Shown here: piece after piece, positions 13,873-16,486 of the stretch
How the letters are laid out: each line of letters begins with the position of its first letter
How positions within the stretch are numbered: position 1 is the stretch's first letter
Assembly (NCBI GenBank): GCA_034406555.1
Contig: DASCRM010000009.1
Coordinates: 1 to 16,486 of the forward strand
Direction of reading: 5' to 3'
DNA: 16,486 bases
DNA from: SHYR01 sp034406555
GTDB lineage: Bacteria; Chloroflexota; Dehalococcoidia; UBA2979
Translations under genes and position numbers: made by a program
Notes under the pieces: model-generated
Seen by the model: the letters and a program-made list of their open reading frames with translations, nothing else
Database searches by the model: none
Told to the model about the DNA's origin: nothing

Positions 13873-14943
13873 ACGCCAGCAACGCTCCGTCGATCGCATC
13901 GCTGCTCGCGCAGCCGCAGAGTGCCATCGCCAGCTCAAACTCCTCGCGCAGGATGCGCAGCACCTCGGCTGCTCCGGCCTCGCCATCGACGGCGAGGCCG
14001 GAGCAGCGGGCGGGCGACCAGCACGGCGTCCGCGCCTTGTGCCGGCGCCTTCACGATGTCGGTGCCCCGACGCACGCCGCCGTCGACCAGCACCGCCGCG
14101 TGGCTATCGACGGCCTCGGCGACGGCGGGCAGCGCATCGATCGAGGCGACCGCGGTGTCGAGCTGGCGGCCACCGTGGTTGGAGACGATCACGCCCGCCG
14201 CGCCGTGTTCGACCGCCAGCTTCGCGTCGTCGGCTCGCAGCACGCCCTTCACGAGCACCGGCAGGCGCGTTATCGAGCGCAGCCAGTCGACGCCCGCCCA
14301 GGTCAGCGAGGCGTCGAGCTGCGAGTTGAAGAAGACTTCGAGGCCCGAGCCCTCGCCCGCCGGGAGGCTGCGCTGCTCATCGCTCACCAGGTTCTCGGCG
14401 AAGAGGCCGTCCGGCATACGAAGCGGTTGCGGGCGTCGCGCTCCCGCCTGCCGAGCACCGGCGCGTCGACGGTCAGCACCAGCGCCTCGTAGCCCGCCGC
14501 CTCCGCGCGCTCCACCAGCGAGCGCGTCACGTCGCGGTCGCGGAAGACGTAGAGCTGGGACCAGAGGCCCCGCTCGCGGCGGCCGCCACGTCCTCGATGC
14601 TCGTCGTCGCGAGGGTGCTGAGCGTCATCGTCACGCCCGCCTCGTCAGCAGCGCGGGTGACCGCCGCCTCGCCGGCCGGGTCGGCCATCTTCGCGAACGC
14701 CATCGGCGCGATGATCAGCGGCAGCGCATGGCGGCGGCCGAGCAGTTCGACGGCGCTATCGCGCTCGCTGACGTCGACGAGCACGCGGGGCAGCAGCTTG
14801 ATGCGCTCGAAGGCCTCGCGGTTCGCGCGCAGCGTCAGCTCGTCGTGCGCGCCGCTGGCGAAGTAGTCGTAGGCGAGCTGCGGCAGGCGTTCGACGGCGA
14901 GGCGTTCGTAGCCGAAGAGGTTCAGCAGGTCGGGGTCGCTCAT
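13871..14943 (-). pseudogene. FMN-dependent alpha-hydroxy-acid oxidase/dehydrogenase, broken by three frameshifts
   Basis: The three reading frames combined give a complete member of the lactate oxidase/glycolate oxidase/LldD family, flavoenzymes that oxidise 2-hydroxy acids to 2-oxo acids. The first piece (14943 to about 14570, MSDPDLLNLFGYERL) has YDYFASGA with Tyr27. The second (about 14568-14420) has WSQLYVFRDRD. The third (14417 to about 14001) has Lys233, VSNHGGRQLD with His257 and Arg260, and DGGVRRGTDIVKA. The last (about 14000 to stop 13871-13873) has GLAVDGEAGAAEVL and CGCASSDAIDGALLA. The breaks fit loss of one base in the C-run 14568-14571, one near 14418-14420 and two near 14000-14001. 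Restoring these four bases gives 358 aa, the normal length. Catalytic residues are all conserved, which favours very recent decay or sequencing error. The longest intact pieces are 14527-14943 and 13935-14417. Confidence 0.85.
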
Positions 14944-14974
14944 GGCGCCCAATGTGGCGCAGGAGCCGCCTGAG

Positions 14975-15211
14975 CTATGCCGCCCGGGGCCGCATGTACT
15001 TCTCGTCCATCTGGTCCAGCAGCCCGCGGCAGTGGCCGAGCATGAACCGGCGACGCTCATCGCTCATCTGCGCGAAGCGGGCGTCCATCACCCGCGGCAT
15101 CACCTTCTCCATCATCGACTCCATCGCTCGAGGGAGGGAGCGGCCGATGAGCCCGCGCATCACGCCGGTGGCGATCATGAGCGCGAGGCCGATCAACAGT
15201 AGTTTTCGCAT
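14975..15211 (-). CDS. Small Met-rich membrane-anchored hypothetical protein
   Basis: I do not recognise this 78-aa protein. Residues 4-22 (LLLIGLALMIATGVMRGLI) form one hydrophobic segment, a signal anchor or uncleaved signal peptide. The rest is an amphipathic, charged, probably helical region with many methionines: SMMEKVMPRVM, ARFAQMSDERRRFMLGHC, DQMDEKYM. The ATG at 15211 has GGAG 8 nt upstream, which together with the sensible N-terminal helix supports a real gene. It lies 31 bp upstream of the broken hydroxy-acid oxidase gene and could be cotranscribed with it. No function is proposed. Confidence 0.65.
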   Translation of the reverse strand: MRKLLLIGLALMIATGVMRGLIGRSLPRAMESMMEKVMPRVMDARFAQMSDERRRFMLGHCRGLLDQMDEKYMRPRAA

Positions 15212-15299
15212 AACCAGGCTCCGACCCAGAGATCCACACCCTGAGAAACAGGCTGCGCTGGGGCGACGCGGCGGTGAAGGTGCGAAGTACCTGCGCTGC

Positions 15300-15314
15300 C
15301 GGCGACGTTCGCCG
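15300..15314 (-). terminator. Hairpin downstream of the unknown 220-aa gene
   Basis: CGGCGA and TCGCCG flank a 3-nt loop, 12 bp beyond the stop codon at 15327. The stem is well placed for a transcript end but lacks a U-tract. I see nothing else definite in the rest of this 115-bp gap. Confidence 0.35.
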
Positions 15315-15326
15315 AAGCTCGCGCCG

Positions 15327-15989
15327 CTAGTACCACGCCTCGAGCGGCACGCCCCACTCGAACGGTCGCGTGAGCACCCAGCCGAGGCCGCGCTCTTGGC
15401 CGAGGAACTTCACGCTCTCGCGCAGCGGCTCCGTCATCGGCCCGTCGTAGCCGGGGTTTCGCGCGTAGGCGTCCAGCGCGAGGTTGATGTCGATGTAAAC
15501 GATGCGGCGATTGCTGTCCGGCAGGTCCGCGGCGGCGGCTTCGACCTGCTCGCCCGTGAGCTGCACCATCGCTTCCAGCGTGCGCACCGGCCAGAGTCGC
15601 CTCGGCGCGACGCAGGCATCGACCGAGGGCACGCGCACGAGCAGCCGGTCGCCGGCCTCGCTCAGTTCGGGCGGGCCGAGGTGGCGAGCGGTCCAGGCGA
15701 TCGCGCAGGCCTCCGTGAGCACGTCCTGCGCGCGCTCGTCCTCCTCCGTCCAGCCCTCGCAGACGTGCGGGCCGTGGAGCGCACGCAGCCGCTCGCCGAT
15801 GCGGTCAGTAAGGCGGGTGTCTTCGCCGTTTTCGGCCGGACCGATCTGGTCGAACGCGCTGCCGAGCCAGTAGAGCGGCGGGTTGTGCTCGACGGATCGC
15901 GCCATGATCTGCGCGATCCAGCAACCATCACGCGAGAACTCGGGTTCGATCTGCGGCAGCATGAGCTGGAGCCAGTCCGAGATCGCCAT
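15327..15989 (-). CDS. Hypothetical protein, 220 aa
   Basis: I do not recognise a family for this protein. It is soluble, with no signal peptide or membrane segment, and rich in acidic residues and tryptophan. Four cysteines sit in different blocks (DGCWIAQ, HVCEGW, EACAIAW, DACVAPRRLW). A stretch RIVYIDINLALDAYARNPGY looks like a beta strand followed by a helix, and the end is WGVPLEAWY. The frame is open to a GTG at 16010, but ATG 15989 (MAISDWLQLM) is chosen because GAAGG lies 7 nt upstream of it. It is divergent from uppP, with about 90 bp between the starts. Codon use and composition look normal for the window, so it is probably a genuine lineage-specific gene. Confidence 0.75.
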   Translation of the reverse strand: MAISDWLQLMLPQIEPEFSRDGCWIAQIMARSVEHNPPLYWLGSAFDQIGPAENGEDTRLTDRIGERLRALHGPHVCEGWTEEDERAQDVLTEACAIAWTARHLGPPELSEAGDRLLVRVPSVDACVAPRRLWPVRTLEAMVQLTGEQVEAAAADLPDSNRRIVYIDINLALDAYARNPGYDGPMTEPLRESVKFLGQERGLGWVLTRPFEWGVPLEAWY

Positions 15990-16080
15990 CAACCCGCCTT
16001 CGTCTCCCACGCGCCGGGCCAGCGTATCAGCGACTGGCCTCGGGGCCCCGCCGCGCGTAGCCTCGCCGCCGGGGGCACCC

Positions 16081-16486
16081 GTGGACGACTATCTGCGCGC
16101 GGTGGTGTTGGGGGTCGTGCAGGCGCTCACCGAGTTTCTGCCGATCTCCTCTTCCGGGCACCTGATCCTCGCCCCCGAGATCGCGGGCGACGAGGCGAGT
16201 TCGCTGACCTTCGATGTCGGATTGCACGTCGGTACCGCGGTCGCCGTCGCCGTCTACTTCTGGCGGGACTGGCTGCGCATTGCCTTCGAGGGGCTGCGCG
16301 ACGCCGGTGCGCACCGTCACCACTTCAGCCGTTGGACGCCGCGGGCGCAGCTCGGCATCTGGCTCGTGATCGGCACGATCCCGGCGGTCGCGATCGGCCT
16401 GCCCTTTGGCGATGCGATCGAGGAGCACCTGCGGGAGCCGTGGCTCGTCGGTGCGATGCTGGTGCTCGTCGGGCTGCTGATCTGGC
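16081..16486 (+). CDS. uppP: Undecaprenyl-diphosphatase (3'-truncated by window edge)
   Basis: This integral membrane phosphatase (BacA/UppP family) recycles the peptidoglycan carrier lipid by converting undecaprenyl diphosphate to the monophosphate. It also gives bacitracin tolerance. The first 135 codons are present of a family norm of about 265-280. The catalytic signature is clear: VVQALTEFLPISSSGHL with Glu18 and His27. LTFDVGLHVGTAVAVAVYFW follows, the usual second signature region, and further membrane helices include LGIWLVIGTIPAVAIG. The start is GTG 16081 with a GGGGG Shine-Dalgarno 5 nt before it; it gives the standard short N-terminus before the first motif. The gene is intact up to the window end. 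Confidence 0.95.
   Translation, partial: MDDYLRAVVLGVVQALTEFLPISSSGHLILAPEIAGDEASSLTFDVGLHVGTAVAVAVYFWRDWLRIAFEGLRDAGAHRHHFSRWTPRAQLGIWLVIGTIPAVAIGLPFGDAIEEHLREPWLVGAMLVLVGLLIW

Noticed and set aside
13363..13986. A 207-codon minus-strand frame opposite marR
   Set aside because: Part of it reads the oxidase 3' region out of frame and the rest is antisense to the MarR winged helix; it has no motifs of its own.
1..16486. Mobile element, prophage, CRISPR, toxin-antitoxin or defence system
   Set aside because: No transposase, integrase, spaced repeats, tRNA or defence-family motifs are visible, and composition looks uniform apart from the short AT-rich marR promoter.

Overview
The window is a GC-rich (roughly two thirds G+C by eye), densely packed bacterial chromosome segment with no rRNA, tRNA, insertion sequence, prophage or CRISPR array that I can see. 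The gene mix points to a free-living aerobic bacterium, most likely Chloroflexota (Dehalococcoidia or Tepidiformia-like), with Actinomycetota the main alternative. It includes a DUF3179 lipoprotein, a geranylgeranyl-reductase-family flavoprotein, a PPOX-class flavin/F420 oxidoreductase, a polyhydroxybutyrate-depolymerase-type lipoprotein esterase and a possible leaderless leader peptide. The taxonomy is inference from gene content, not from a marker gene.

Layout. Positions 1-10555 are one long minus-strand run. In transcription order it holds an MFS transporter, an alpha/beta hydrolase, a lipoprotein esterase, the branched-chain aminotransferase ilvE, a PH-domain membrane protein, the FAD-dependent reductase, the DUF3179 lipoprotein, a TetR regulator, and the acetolactate synthase gene ilvB, which runs off the left edge. 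At 10556-10663 the strand switches to two plus-strand genes: a PPOX-class protein and a metallo-beta-lactamase-fold hydrolase. These converge on a minus-strand SDR oxidoreductase and VOC protein, which are divergent from a marR gene. MarR converges on a broken FMN-dependent alpha-hydroxy-acid oxidase gene. Then come a small Met-rich membrane-anchored protein and an unrecognised 220-aa protein, both minus, and the start of undecaprenyl-diphosphatase (uppP), plus, at the right edge.

How the genes work together. Two branched-chain amino acid genes are present, each apparently with its own promoter. ilvB is preceded by a previously unannotated 27-codon leader peptide ending in a Leu/Val run (LLLVLVLS, then stop). 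The last base of its stop codon opens a GC-rich hairpin, which looks like a ribosome-mediated attenuator, and its promoter is so close that the leader mRNA is probably leaderless. ilvE has a promoter inside the 3' end of the upstream esterase ORF. The PH protein, reductase and DUF3179 lipoprotein are tightly spaced and probably cotranscribed. The mRNA before the PH gene can fold so that its Shine-Dalgarno is sequestered.

The most notable irregularity is a cluster of four probable indels between 12.9 and 14.6 kb: one in the VOC gene and three in the hydroxy-acid oxidase gene. All other full genes are intact, apart from a suspicious C-terminal extension of the esterase. The cluster is either local gene decay or locally poor sequence. 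I found no clear novel defence or mobile system. The best candidates for something undescribed are the ilvB attenuator and the SD-sequestering structure at 6151-6204.
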